Source: Candidatus Methylomirabilota bacterium (lineage in GTDB: Bacteria > Methylomirabilota > Methylomirabilia > Rokubacteriales > CSP1-6). From it: a stretch of 64,000 nucleotides of DNA. This document shows positions 44,379-52,901 of the stretch, piece by piece. The position numbers and the translations under genes were made by a program. How positions within the stretch are numbered: the stretch's first letter is position 1; each line of letters opens with the position of its first letter. The DNA is taken from assembly GCA_035764725.1 (NCBI GenBank), contig DASTYT010000013.1, positions 1 through 64,000 on the forward strand, read 5' to 3'. The notes beneath the pieces were generated by a model, which was not told where the DNA came from, ran no database searches, and saw only the letters and a list, made by a program, of their open reading frames with translations.

Positions 44379-45479
44379 CTACTGGCTCTTGCCGCGCCCG
44401 GCGATCTCCCAGACCGCCTCGACCTTGTCTCCGCGCATGGCGTAGATCTGGTCGTAGAGGTTGAAGGTCGGATCGCAGTGCGGCGGGAGGAACTCGATGC
44501 GGTCGCCCAGGCGGGGGGCGCGGTCCGGATCCACGATGGTGAGCCGGCCGTGCTCGTCGCCCGCCCACGAGAACTCGAGCCCGGGCCACTCCACCGTCTC
44601 CGGCGGGAACGGCCGGTCCGTCGAGAACGCTTTGAAGCCGCCGTCGACGATGGCCAGCTCCACGCTCGGGCGGCTCACCACCGTGGTCAGCACGGTGAGC
44701 GCGGTCTCGAACTGATCGTTGATCTTGCCGCCCTTGGCGCCGATCCGTCGGTAGTCGATGTCCATCACGCAGTAGGACCCGGACTGCAGCTCGGTGAGCC
44801 CCGGCAGCTCAGGGTCGATGTCGAACGTGCCGGTGGACCCGCCGGTGACGATCTCCGTGGGCAGCCCGTGTTTCTCGAAGAGATCGCGCGTCTTCATGAG
44901 CCGCTTCATCCACTTGTGGGAGGCCTTGCGCCGCGCCGCCCAGCCCACGACGTGCGCGCAGTGCCCCGCGTAGCCCTGGAGGCCGCGGAGGTTCAGCGCG
45001 CGCTCGTTGGCCGCGAGCTTGCCGAGGTGGAGCGCGGGCTCGCCCGGCTCGGCGCCGGTACGGCGGCCGCCGACCTCCACGTCGACGAGGACGTTCAGAA
45101 CCTTGCCGGCCCGGCCCATCGCCGCCGCCAGCTCGCGAATGTTGTCGGCGTTGTCCACCACCGCGAGGGTCTCGGGATTGCGGTCGAGCACCTTGAGCAG
45201 CCGCCCGATCTTCTCCGCTCCCACGACCTCGGTGGTGATGAGGAGATTCCGGATACCCGCCGCCGCCATCACTTCCGCTTCGGCGACCTTCGCCACGCAC
45301 ACCCCCACCGCCCCCGCCGCGATCTGGCGGCGCGCGATCTCCGGGCACTTGTGCGTCTTCGCGTGAGGCCGCAGCTTCTTGCCCACCGCCTTCACGTGCG
45401 CGGCCATCTTCTGGACGTTGCGCTCGAAGCGGTCGAGATCGAGGAGGAGAGCGGGCGTCGGCAGCTCGGCTTTCGTCAT
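44379..45479 (-). CDS. D-threonine-aldolase/D-serine-dehydratase-like PLP enzyme (DSD1 family)
   Basis: A 366-residue fold-type III PLP enzyme with an alanine-racemase-like barrel. K41 in RPHAKTHK is the PLP lysine. GGSTGTFDID near residue 215 binds the cofactor phosphate, and H334 with D336 in PPHCDPTFN form the divalent-metal site seen in D-threonine aldolase. It should cleave or dehydrate D-3-hydroxyamino acids to glycine plus an aldehyde or to a keto acid. The exact reaction is not fixed by sequence. Confidence 0.9.
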   Translation of the reverse strand: MTKAELPTPALLLDLDRFERNVQKMAAHVKAVGKKLRPHAKTHKCPEIARRQIAAGAVGVCVAKVAEAEVMAAAGIRNLLITTEVVGAEKIGRLLKVLDRNPETLAVVDNADNIRELAAAMGRAGKVLNVLVDVEVGGRRTGAEPGEPALHLGKLAANERALNLRGLQGYAGHCAHVVGWAARRKASHKWMKRLMKTRDLFEKHGLPTEIVTGGSTGTFDIDPELPGLTELQSGSYCVMDIDYRRIGAKGGKINDQFETALTVLTTVVSRPSVELAIVDGGFKAFSTDRPFPPETVEWPGLEFSWAGDEHGRLTIVDPDRAPRLGDRIEFLPPHCDPTFNLYDQIYAMRGDKVEAVWEIAGRGKSQ

Positions 45480-45515
45480 GGCGTCGGAAGCATAGCACGG
45501 CGGCGCCGCGCCGGA

Positions 45516-45974
45516 TCAGCCACCGCCGTCGACGCTCACGCGATCGGATAGCTCGTTGCGATCGTCACGCCGGCGCGGGAAATGCGTCGACAGCGCGTCG
45601 CCGAGCTCGGAGACGGCGCCGACCAGACCCTCGCGCGGACGGCCCTCGCGCAGGTGGCCGATGACACGCGCGACGACCCCATCCCAGTAGCCCTGTCCCA
45701 CCCGCTGATGGATGCCCGTGTCGCCGAGCACCGCCACTTTGTGGTCGACCACGGCGAGGTAGAGGAGCACCCCGGCGTGCTCCGCCGTCTCGTGCATGTG
45801 GAGGCGCTCGAAGACCTCGATCGCCCGCGCCATCGCGTCCCCGGCGCAGCGGTGATCGAGATGGACGCGGATCTCGGCCGCGGTCCCGCGCTCCGCACGA
45901 GAGACCGCGTCCGCCACCGCGTCGAGATCGGCATTCGACGCGAATTCTTTGAGCCATCGTGGATGTCGAGCCAT
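45516..45974 (-). CDS. TPM-domain protein, soluble (TLP18.3/Psb32/MOLO-1 family)
   Basis: A 152-residue TPM-domain protein. ATG 45974 is chosen because GGAGG lies seven bases upstream; the longer frame runs back into the neighbouring gene. AEIRVHLDHRC (near residue 30) and HKVAVLGDTGIHQRVGQGYW (near residue 77) are family motifs. It has no signal peptide or membrane anchor. TPM proteins of this short type sit next to LemA and longer TPM proteins in many bacteria. The function is poorly known; links to membrane stress or repair have been proposed for relatives. Confidence 0.88.
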   Translation of the reverse strand: MARHPRWLKEFASNADLDAVADAVSRAERGTAAEIRVHLDHRCAGDAMARAIEVFERLHMHETAEHAGVLLYLAVVDHKVAVLGDTGIHQRVGQGYWDGVVARVIGHLREGRPREGLVGAVSELGDALSTHFPRRRDDRNELSDRVSVDGGG

Positions 45975-45984
45975 GCCGTGCCTC

Positions 45985-46764
45985 CTACCAGCTTCCGCTC
46001 GAGCCGCCGCCGCCGAAGGACCCGCCCCCGCCGCTGAAGCCGCCGCCGGATGATCCACCGCCGGAGAATCCGCCGCCCCCGAATCCGCCGCCCCCATAAT
46101 ACGGGCCGCCCCATCCACGAGAGCCGCCGGTCCAGCCCTGACGGCGGGCGTACGCGGCGTTCCGCTGGGCGGCCATGAATATCCCCACGATCACGAGCAC
46201 AACGAAGAGGAGCGGGACGAAGGCGGGGAGACGATCGTTGCTGCGCCGCGGCTCGCGGCGCGCCTCCGCGCGGAACTCGCCCCGGATCGCCGCGTCGATG
46301 GCGTCGAGCCCGGCCTCGATCCCCACCGCCATCTGCCGCTCGCGGAAGCGGGGCACGATCACAGTGTTGATGATCGTCGAGGTCACCGCGTCGGTGAGCG
46401 TGGGCTCCAGCCCATAGCCCACCTCGAGGCGTAGCTTCCGGTCGTCGAGGAAGACGAGGAGAATGACGCCGTTGTCCAGGCCCTTCTGCCCGATCTTCCA
46501 CCGCTCCGCGAGCCGGATCGAGAAATCCTCCAGGCTCTCGCCCTCAAGCGAGCGGAAGATCGCCACCACGACCTGGTTCTGGCTCGTCCGCTCGCGCTCG
46601 GCAAGCTTGGCCTCGAGACGATCGCGCTCCGCGAGACTCAACGCACCCGCGTAGTCGTTGATGCGCCGGGTCGGCGCGGGGGGAACGGTCAGCGCGAGAG
46701 CGACCACCGCGGGCAGCGCGGTGACGAGGAGGGCGATCGCGAGCGCCAGGCGGATCGGGCGCAC
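45985..46764 (-). CDS. TPM-domain membrane protein with glycine-rich tail (YgcG-like)
   Basis: A 259-residue protein. It has a signal peptide or anchor (ALAIALLVTALPAVVALALT), then a TPM domain including NDYAGALSLAERDRLEAKL and GVILLVFLDDRKLRLEVGYG. A membrane segment (AFVPLLFVVLVIVGIFMAA) follows near residue 180-198, and the end is a cytoplasmic Gly/Ser repeat region (GGGGFGGGGFSGGG) running to the C-terminus. This architecture is the common YgcG type. It lies between the LemA gene (21-base gap) and the soluble TPM gene (10-base gap), forming one operon. Confidence 0.92.
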   Translation of the reverse strand: MRPIRLALAIALLVTALPAVVALALTVPPAPTRRINDYAGALSLAERDRLEAKLAERERTSQNQVVVAIFRSLEGESLEDFSIRLAERWKIGQKGLDNGVILLVFLDDRKLRLEVGYGLEPTLTDAVTSTIINTVIVPRFRERQMAVGIEAGLDAIDAAIRGEFRAEARREPRRSNDRLPAFVPLLFVVLVIVGIFMAAQRNAAYARRQGWTGGSRGWGGPYYGGGGFGGGGFSGGGSSGGGFSGGGGSFGGGGSSGSW

Positions 46765-46785
46765 GGGAGCCTACTCGCCGAGCGC

Positions 46786-47379
46786 CTAGAACTTGACCTT
46801 GGGCGCGGCCTCGCTGCCCGGGGCGGCCTCGAAGTACGCCTTCTCCTTGAAGCCTCGGAAGGCGGCCACCATGCTGGCGGGGAAGACGCGGATCTGGGTG
46901 TTGTAGCCCTGCACCACCTCGTTGTAGCGGCGACGCTCGACCGCGATCCGGTTCTCGGTGCCCTCGAGCTGGCTCTGCAGCGCGAGGAAGTTCTGATTCG
47001 ACTTGAGGTCAGGGTAGCGCTCGACGGTCACGAGCAACCGCGACAGCGCGCCGCCCAGCTGGTTCTGCACCTCCTGGAACTTCCGGAGCGCGTTGGGGTC
47101 GTTCAGCATCTCCGGCGTGAGGGTCATCTGGGACGCGCTCGCGCGCGCCTTCGTGACTTCCTCGAGCACCGTGCGCTCCTGGGCGGCGAAGCCCTTCACC
47201 GTCTCGACAAGGTTTGGGATCAGGTCGGCGCGCCGCTGATACACCGTCTGCACCTGGGCCCAGGCGGCGTTGACCCCCTGCTCGGAGGCCACGAGCCGGT
47301 TGTTCACCCCGACACCCCACATGAAGAGGCCGCCCACGACCACCAGCAGCACCACGAGGACGACGATGATGGCTTTCAT
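46786..47379 (-). CDS. lemA: LemA family protein
   Basis: A 197-residue LemA protein. The start is ATG 47379, giving a single N-terminal membrane segment (AIIVVLVVLLVVVGGLFMWG), followed by a helical bundle with YQRRADLIPNLVETVKGF and FPASMVAAFRGFKEKAYFEA. LemA proteins are anchored with a long helical domain outside the membrane. Their molecular role is unclear, but pairing with TPM proteins, as here, is conserved. TATACT lies seven bases before the ATG, suggesting leaderless transcription of the lemA-TPM-TPM unit. Confidence 0.93.
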   Translation of the reverse strand: MKAIIVVLVVLLVVVGGLFMWGVGVNNRLVASEQGVNAAWAQVQTVYQRRADLIPNLVETVKGFAAQERTVLEEVTKARASASQMTLTPEMLNDPNALRKFQEVQNQLGGALSRLLVTVERYPDLKSNQNFLALQSQLEGTENRIAVERRRYNEVVQGYNTQIRVFPASMVAAFRGFKEKAYFEAAPGSEAAPKVKF

Positions 47380-47386
47380 GGGCGGT

Positions 47387-47392
47387 AGTATA
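47387..47392 (-). promoter_or_regulatory. -10 box TATACT close to the lemA start
   Basis: On the minus strand TATACT ends seven bases before ATG 47379. No -35 is evident. It lies back to back with the promoter of the divergent acyl-CoA dehydrogenase operon. Confidence 0.45.
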
Positions 47393-47410
47393 GCGTGGTC
47401 TCGCGCCGTG

Positions 47411-47439
47411 TTGACCGCCCCTGGGCCCCATGCTAGAAA
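47411..47439 (+). promoter_or_regulatory. Sigma70-type promoter TTGACC-N17-TAGAAA
   Basis: TTGACC at 47411-47416 and TAGAAA at 47434-47439 are exactly 17 bases apart. The inferred start near 47446 gives a 28-base leader with AGGAGG at 47459-47464, nine bases before ATG 47474. This is the best consensus promoter in the window. Confidence 0.6.
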
Positions 47440-47473
47440 CGGGCGTACCCGCCAGCCCCAGGAGGCGCCCGCC

Positions 47474-48688
47474 ATGGATCTCAACTACTCCCCGGAAGAC
47501 GTCGCGTATCGCAAGCAGGTGCGGACGTGGCTCGAGCGGAATCTGCCATTCTCCCCACCTCGCACGTTGGAAGAACGCAAGGTCTGGCACCGCAAGCTCT
47601 ACGAGGGCGGCTTCCTCGGGATGGGCTGGCCCAAGGAGTACGGCGGCCAGGGCGCCCGCCCCATGGAGCAGGCCATCGTCGCCGACGAGATGGCGCACGC
47701 CGCCGCGCCGGCGCCCACCAACGGACTCGGCCTCGGCATCGTCGGGCCGACCATCGTGGTGCACGGCAACGAGTGGCAGAAGAAGCGGTATCTCCGGAAG
47801 ATCCTCACCGCCGAGGAGATGTGGTGCCAGCTCTACTCGGAGCCCAATTCCGGCTCCGACCTCGCCTCGCTCAAGACCAGCGCCGAGGACAAGGGTGACC
47901 ACTTCATGGTGAACGGCCAGAAGATCTGGACCAGCGGCGGGAAGGTGGCGGACTGGGGTCTGCTCCTCGCCCGCACGGATCCCAAGGTCCCGAAACACAA
48001 GGGCATCACGTGCTTCCTCATGAGCATGCGCCAGCCCGGCGTCGAGGTGCGGCCACTCAAGCAGATCACGGGCTCGGCGGAGTTCTGTGAAGTGTTCATG
48101 ACGAACGCGCGCGTGGAGAAGGAGAACCAGATCGGCAAGCTCGGCGAGGGCTGGGCCATCGCCAACACCACGCTGGGCTACGAGCGCGGCGGGCGCTCGC
48201 TGGCGCGCATCTCCGGCTATGCCGCGCAGTACCACCGCCTGGTCGGCGCGGCGAAGAAGCTCATGCGCAACGGCCGCCCGCTCATGGAGAGCCCGACGGT
48301 ACGGCAGCGCCTCGGCAAGATCTGGGCCGACCTCGAGGTCGAGCGCTACAACGCGCTCCGCGTGCTGACGCAGCTGGAGAAGGGCGAGCATCCCGGCGCG
48401 GGCGGATCGCTCACCAAGCTCTCCTATTCCGAGTTCGAGAAGCGCTTCATGGAGGTGGCGCAGGAGATCCTCGGGCCCTACGGCCAGCTCACCGACGGCG
48501 CGCCCGCCGAGCTCGCGCTGGAGATCGACACCGCCGTCGGCGAGATGGGCACCTGGGCGTACGGCTTCCTCTGGTCCCGCGCCGGCACCATCTACGCCGG
48601 CTCGTCGGAGATCCAGAAGAACGTCATCGGCGAGCGCATCCTGGGCCTGCCCAAGGAGTCGCGCGCGGACCGGGGAGGCGCCCGATGA
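47474..48688 (+). CDS. Acyl-CoA dehydrogenase, FadE-type subunit A
   Basis: A 404-residue acyl-CoA dehydrogenase. QLYSEPNSGSDLASL is the FAD/substrate block. The C-terminal motif reads TIYAGSSEIQKN, so the standard YEGT glutamate is alanine. This IYAGSSEI type is known from FadE/ChsE subunits that work as alpha2beta2 heterotetramers in steroid side-chain breakdown. The next gene overlaps by four bases and encodes a shorter, divergent dehydrogenase, which fits a heteromeric enzyme. I start at ATG 47474 with AGGAGG upstream. Substrate unknown; long or ring-bearing acyl-CoAs are likely. Confidence 0.92.
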   Translation: MDLNYSPEDVAYRKQVRTWLERNLPFSPPRTLEERKVWHRKLYEGGFLGMGWPKEYGGQGARPMEQAIVADEMAHAAAPAPTNGLGLGIVGPTIVVHGNEWQKKRYLRKILTAEEMWCQLYSEPNSGSDLASLKTSAEDKGDHFMVNGQKIWTSGGKVADWGLLLARTDPKVPKHKGITCFLMSMRQPGVEVRPLKQITGSAEFCEVFMTNARVEKENQIGKLGEGWAIANTTLGYERGGRSLARISGYAAQYHRLVGAAKKLMRNGRPLMESPTVRQRLGKIWADLEVERYNALRVLTQLEKGEHPGAGGSLTKLSYSEFEKRFMEVAQEILGPYGQLTDGAPAELALEIDTAVGEMGTWAYGFLWSRAGTIYAGSSEIQKNVIGERILGLPKESRADRGGAR

Positions 48689-49812
48689 ACTTCTCGTTCA
48701 GCGACGACCAGGTCCTGCTGAAGAACTCCGTCCGCGCCCTTCTCGACGAGCACTGCAAGCCCGAGCACGTGCGCGCGATGATGGACGACAAGACGGGCTA
48801 CGGGGAGCCCCTCTGGGGCGAGATGGCCAAGCTCGGCTGGCTCGGCCTTCCCTTCCCCGAGCAGTACGGCGGCGCCGGGCTGGGCCTCGTCGAGCTCGCG
48901 TTGATCCACGAGGAGATGGGCCGCGCTGCCTATCCCGGCCCCTTCCTCGCCAGCGTGGTGCTGGGCGGCTTCCCCATCCTGCTCGGAGGCTCGGCGGCGC
49001 AGAAGGAGAAGTGGCTGCCCGCCATCGCCTCCGGCCGCGCCCGCCTGAGCGCGGCCCTCCAGGAGGACCGCCTCGACTGTGACCCCGCCGGCATCACCAC
49101 CACCGCCGCCCGGGCGGGCGATGGCTGGGCGCTCACCGGCGTGAAGCGTTTCGTGCCCTGGGCGCACGTGGCGGATGCGCTGCTCGTGCCCGCGCGCGGG
49201 CCCGAGGGCCTCTCGCTGTTCCTGGTGGACCCCAAGGGGGCCGGCGCCGCCCTCAAGCCCGTCACCGGGATGGATCTCACCACGCGCTGGTCGGAGCTGC
49301 GCCTGGACGGCGCGCGCGTCGGGGCGGACGCCCTCGTCGGCGGGGCGGGCGGCGGTGGCGCCATCCTGGAGTCCACGCTGCGCCGGGCCGCCGTGTGCGC
49401 CTCGGCGGAGATGCTGGGCGCGGCGCGGCGCTCGCTCGACATGGCGGTGGGGTACGCCAAGGTGCGCGAGCAGTTCGGGCAGCTCATCGGCACCTTCCAG
49501 GCCATTCGCCACAAGTGCGCCGAGATGCTGATGGAGGTGGAGAACAGCCACTCTGCCGTGTACTACGCGGCGTGGGCGCTGGAGGCGGGCGCGGAGGACG
49601 CCGCCATCGCCGCCTCGATCTGCAAGTCCTACGTCAGCGAGTCGGCGCGTAAGGTGTGCGGCGAGGCTATTCAGGTGCACGGGGGCATCGGCTTCACCTG
49701 GGAGTACGACCTCCACCTCTACTTCAAGCGCGCCAAGTCGCTCGAGGTGCAGTTCGGCGACGCCGAATATCACCGCGAGCTCATCGCCAGGCACGTGTCC
49801 TCCGCTTCATGA
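48685..49812 (+). CDS. Acyl-CoA dehydrogenase, FadE-type subunit B
   Basis: A 375-residue dehydrogenase-fold protein. The N-terminal helix domain is clear (LGLPFPEQYGGAGLGLVELA), but the middle FAD-binding block is degenerate (AALQEDRLDCD in place of TEPxxGSD). The C-terminal end, IQVHGGIGFTWEYDLHLYFKR, is well kept. Such divergent partners complete the FAD site of the IYAGSSEI-type subunit in ChsE-like heterotetramers. It overlaps the subunit A gene by ATGA and the next CoA-transferase gene by ATGA, so all three are translationally coupled. Confidence 0.9.
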   Translation: MNFSFSDDQVLLKNSVRALLDEHCKPEHVRAMMDDKTGYGEPLWGEMAKLGWLGLPFPEQYGGAGLGLVELALIHEEMGRAAYPGPFLASVVLGGFPILLGGSAAQKEKWLPAIASGRARLSAALQEDRLDCDPAGITTTAARAGDGWALTGVKRFVPWAHVADALLVPARGPEGLSLFLVDPKGAGAALKPVTGMDLTTRWSELRLDGARVGADALVGGAGGGGAILESTLRRAAVCASAEMLGAARRSLDMAVGYAKVREQFGQLIGTFQAIRHKCAEMLMEVENSHSAVYYAAWALEAGAEDAAIAASICKSYVSESARKVCGEAIQVHGGIGFTWEYDLHLYFKRAKSLEVQFGDAEYHRELIARHVSSAS

Positions 49813-50969
49813 CCTCCGGCCCGCTCGCCAACGTCACCGTCGTCGACCTGACGTCGTACATCGCCGGCTCCTATGCGGCGATGATGCTGGCCGATCTCGG
49901 CGCCGACGTCATCAAGGTCGAGGGCCTCGAGGGCGATTCCTTCCGCGAGCTGCCCGGCTTCTACGGGTGGAATCGCGGCAAACGGTCGCTCGCCGTCAAC
50001 CTGAAGGAGCCGGACGGGCGCGCCATCGTGCACCGCCTCGCCCGCCGCGCCGACGTGGCCATGGAGAACATGCGGCCGGGCGTGGTGGACCGCCTGGGCG
50101 TGGGCTACGAGGACCTCCGTGCCGTCAATCCGCGCATCATCTATTCGTCGGTCACCGCGTTCGGTCCCGACGGGCCCTACCGGGAGCGCCCCGGCTTCGA
50201 CCCCCTGCTCCAGGCCATGGGCGGCGTGATGACGACGCAGGGCTTCGGCGGCCCGCCCAAATACATGCGCATCGCGGTCACCGACTACTACACCGCGGCG
50301 CTGTCCTGCCAGGCCATCCTCGCCGCCCTGTTCGTGCGCGAGCGCACCGGCCGCGGCCAGCATGTGCGCACCTCGCTCCTGCAGGGCGTGATGGCGCTAC
50401 AGTCCGGGAGCGTGGTGGACTATCCCGGCCTCGAGCGCACCTACAAGGAAACACCGACCTACCGTATCTATCGGGCGCAGGACGGCGAGTGGCTCTTTCT
50501 CGCCGTCGGCAACCAGTCCTTCTGGCGCAAGCTCTGCCAGGCGATCGGCCACCCCGAGATGGCCGACGATCCGCGCTTCGGCTCCTGGCTGGCCCGTCGC
50601 GACAACGGCGACCAGCTCATGACGCTGCTGGAGGAAACCTTCGCGTCCAAGCCCCGAGACGTCTGGCTGCGCATCCTCGCCGAGCACGACATCCCCGCCG
50701 CGGGCACGCAGACCATGCTCGACTTCATGAAGGACCCGGTGGTGGCGCACCACAAGATGGTGGTGCAGTACGACCACCCCGAGATCGGGCCGCTGTCGCT
50801 GATGGGCCAGCCGCTCCGCTTCTCGGAGACCCAGGCCGAGGATGCGGGGCCGCCGCCCACGCTGGGCCAGCATACCGACGCCGTGCTGCGCGAGGCCGGT
50901 TACCGCGACGACGAGATCGCCGATCTCCGCCGCCGCCAGGTCGTGGGCGGCAAGCGGCCGGGGCCGTGA
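49809..50969 (+). CDS. CaiB/BaiF-family (class III) CoA transferase
   Basis: A 386-residue class III CoA transferase. D159 in RIAVTDYYTA is the likely catalytic aspartate. VVDLTSYIAGSYAAMMLADL is the N-terminal CoA-binding block. It may activate the acid oxidised by the two coupled dehydrogenases upstream. ATG 49809 lies in a four-base overlap; the longer frame upstream is a shadow of the dehydrogenase gene. It ends five bases from the stop of a convergent gene. Confidence 0.92.
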   Translation: MTSGPLANVTVVDLTSYIAGSYAAMMLADLGADVIKVEGLEGDSFRELPGFYGWNRGKRSLAVNLKEPDGRAIVHRLARRADVAMENMRPGVVDRLGVGYEDLRAVNPRIIYSSVTAFGPDGPYRERPGFDPLLQAMGGVMTTQGFGGPPKYMRIAVTDYYTAALSCQAILAALFVRERTGRGQHVRTSLLQGVMALQSGSVVDYPGLERTYKETPTYRIYRAQDGEWLFLAVGNQSFWRKLCQAIGHPEMADDPRFGSWLARRDNGDQLMTLLEETFASKPRDVWLRILAEHDIPAAGTQTMLDFMKDPVVAHHKMVVQYDHPEIGPLSLMGQPLRFSETQAEDAGPPPTLGQHTDAVLREAGYRDDEIADLRRRQVVGGKRPGP

Positions 50970-50973
50970 CCGC

Positions 50974-51999
50974 TCAGTCGCGCACCTCGTCGGCGCGGAC
51001 CAGCATCGTCCTCGGCACCGGCAGCAGGAGCACCTGGGCCACACGTCGGTTGATGATGAGCTCGTGCTTCGTCGCCTGAATCACCGGCAGGTCCCCCGGC
51101 CGGGCGCCCCGAAGCACCTGCGTGGTGTAGATGCCGAGTTGCCGGTTCGCGTCGGCAATGCTGATGCCATAGGACAGGAGACCGCCCGCGTCCACGAACT
51201 CCCGCAGCGGATACACGGTGGGCAGCGCATGCCGGGCGGCGAGGGCGGTGATCTTGCGCCGCTGCTCGGTCAGGAACCGCGCGACATCCACGAGCAGCAC
51301 CCCCACCCGCTGCTGCGCGAGCCCGTCGAAGGCCGCGTCGATCGCGCTCTCCGTGCTCGCCCCCACGACGACCAGCTTGAGCCCGAGCGCGTCCGCGGCG
51401 GTCTGGGCCCCGCGCGTGCGTGGCTCGCTGTCGGGGTCGTCGGGGTTGACGAGGAAGCCGACCAGCGTCGCTTTGGGGAGGAGCTCGTGGACGATCTCGA
51501 CCCCCTTGGTGGCCAGATCGTCGATGACGAAGCGTATGCCGGTGACGTTGTTGCCCGGGCGGGTCATGTTGGTCATCAGACCGAGCTTGACGGGATCCTC
51601 GCTCATCGCGAAGACGATCGGCATGATGGGCGGCACCATCGGCTTGGCCCGGACGGCGGTCTGTGCCCCCCCGGTGGCCACGAGCACGGTCACCGGGCGG
51701 CGCGCCAGCTCCTTGGCCAGGTCGGGGATGCGGTCGACCTGGCCGTCGGCGAACCGGGACTCGACGAGGACGTTCATCCCCTCGACGTAGCCGGCTTCCT
51801 TCAAGCCCGCGTGGAACGCGGCGACGATGGGCCTCGATTCCTCCGCGGACCAGCCGCTGAGATAGCCGATGACCGGCCGCCGGGTCGCCGAATACGGCTC
51901 TCGAGGTCCCGGAAAGCGTCCTTGTGTGCAGCCGGCGTGGGCCCAGACGATGGCTCCCGTCCCCACGAGCCGAACGAATGACCGCCGGTCGAGCCGCAT
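50974..51999 (-). CDS. Orphan ABC substrate-binding protein (TrpX/ABC_sub_bind family)
   Basis: A 341-residue binding protein of the ABC_sub_bind family. ATG 51999 gives a Tat-like leader, MRLDRRSFVRLVGTG, with a cysteine (C24) in WAHAGC that is not a perfect lipobox. RPGNNVTGIRFVIDDLATKG and LLSYGISIADANRQLG are family motifs. No permease or ATPase is adjacent on this strand, so it is an orphan receptor. It is the second member of the family in the window (see 10359). Confidence 0.87.
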   Translation of the reverse strand: MRLDRRSFVRLVGTGAIVWAHAGCTQGRFPGPREPYSATRRPVIGYLSGWSAEESRPIVAAFHAGLKEAGYVEGMNVLVESRFADGQVDRIPDLAKELARRPVTVLVATGGAQTAVRAKPMVPPIMPIVFAMSEDPVKLGLMTNMTRPGNNVTGIRFVIDDLATKGVEIVHELLPKATLVGFLVNPDDPDSEPRTRGAQTAADALGLKLVVVGASTESAIDAAFDGLAQQRVGVLLVDVARFLTEQRRKITALAARHALPTVYPLREFVDAGGLLSYGISIADANRQLGIYTTQVLRGARPGDLPVIQATKHELIINRRVAQVLLLPVPRTMLVRADEVRD

Positions 52000-52090
52000 G
52001 CCCACGCCCCTTTTCGCCGCGTCGCCGCGACAGTCCCGCGATCTTCCACCAACTATCGAGCCAACGCAATCCGAGAGGGAGCGCGCTGCC

Positions 52091-52873
52091 ATGACCTACG
52101 AGGCGATCCGGTATGAGGTGGCCGATCACGTTGCCACCGTCACCCTGAACCGGCCCGACGTGCACAACGCCATGAACAACGCCATGCGCCGCGAGCTGAC
52201 CGAGGTGTTCACGCGCCTCGCCACCGACGACACCGTGCGGGTGGCCCTGGTCACGGGCGCGGGCGAGCGCGCCTTCTCCGCGGGCGCGGACATCCGCGAG
52301 TTCGTGGAGCCGCTGGTGCCCGCGCAGTTCCGTGAGGAGCGCAAGCGCATCGACTTCCGCCAGGCGATGGACCGGTGTCCCCAGCCCATCATCGCCGCCA
52401 TACGCGGCTACGCGTTCGGGGGCGGGCTCGAGCTCGCGCTGGCCTGCGACATCCGCATCGCCGCCGACGATGCGCAGCTCGGCCTGACCGAGATCAACCT
52501 CGCCATCATCCCCGGCGGCGGCGGGACCCAGCGGCTGCCCCGGCTGGTCGGCCGCGGCAAGGCGCTCGAGATGATCCTCACCGGCCAGCGGGTACCCGCG
52601 GAGGAGGCGCTCCGCATCGGACTGGTGGAGCGTGTGGTGCCGGCGGCCGAGCTGGCCGGGGCCGCCGCCACCTTCGCGCGCGCCATCGCCGCGAAGGCGC
52701 CGATCGCCCTGCGCTACGCCAAGGAGGCGGTGGTGGGTGGGATGGCCCTGCCGCTGGCCGACGGCATTCGCCTCGAGGCGGACCTCTCGACGTTGCTGCG
52801 CACCACCGAAGATCGCCTGGAGGGCGCCCGCGCCTTCCTCGAGAAGCGCAAGCCGAACTGGTCGGGCCGCTAG
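52091..52873 (+). CDS. Enoyl-CoA hydratase/isomerase family protein
   Basis: A 260-residue crotonase with E114 in GGGLELA and E134 in GLTEINLAIIPGGGGTQRLPR, both catalytic glutamates, and the oxyanion block FSAGADIREF. ATG 52091 has GAGAGGGAG upstream. The frame continues upstream antisense to the binding-protein gene but is not coding there. It would hydrate the product of the nearby acyl-CoA dehydrogenases. The 91-base divergent gap upstream shows no clear promoter. Confidence 0.93.
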   Translation: MTYEAIRYEVADHVATVTLNRPDVHNAMNNAMRRELTEVFTRLATDDTVRVALVTGAGERAFSAGADIREFVEPLVPAQFREERKRIDFRQAMDRCPQPIIAAIRGYAFGGGLELALACDIRIAADDAQLGLTEINLAIIPGGGGTQRLPRLVGRGKALEMILTGQRVPAEEALRIGLVERVVPAAELAGAAATFARAIAAKAPIALRYAKEAVVGGMALPLADGIRLEADLSTLLRTTEDRLEGARAFLEKRKPNWSGR

Positions 52874-52886
52874 CCGCCCGCGGTCG

Positions 52887-52892
52887 TAAGAT
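52887..52892 (+). promoter_or_regulatory. Candidate -10 box TAAGAT before the HExxH-DinB gene
   Basis: TAAGAT ends nine bases before ATG 52902. A GAGGGG ribosome-site-like stretch fills the gap, so the box may be coincidental, but the geometry matches the other start-proximal boxes in this window. Confidence 0.25.
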
Positions 52893-52901
52893 GGCGAGGG
52901 G

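Noticed and set aside
46000..46130. Repeat region that might be a CRISPR or tandem array
   Set aside because: It is the codon-level repetition of the Gly/Ser-rich tail of the YgcG-like protein, with irregular units and no spacers.
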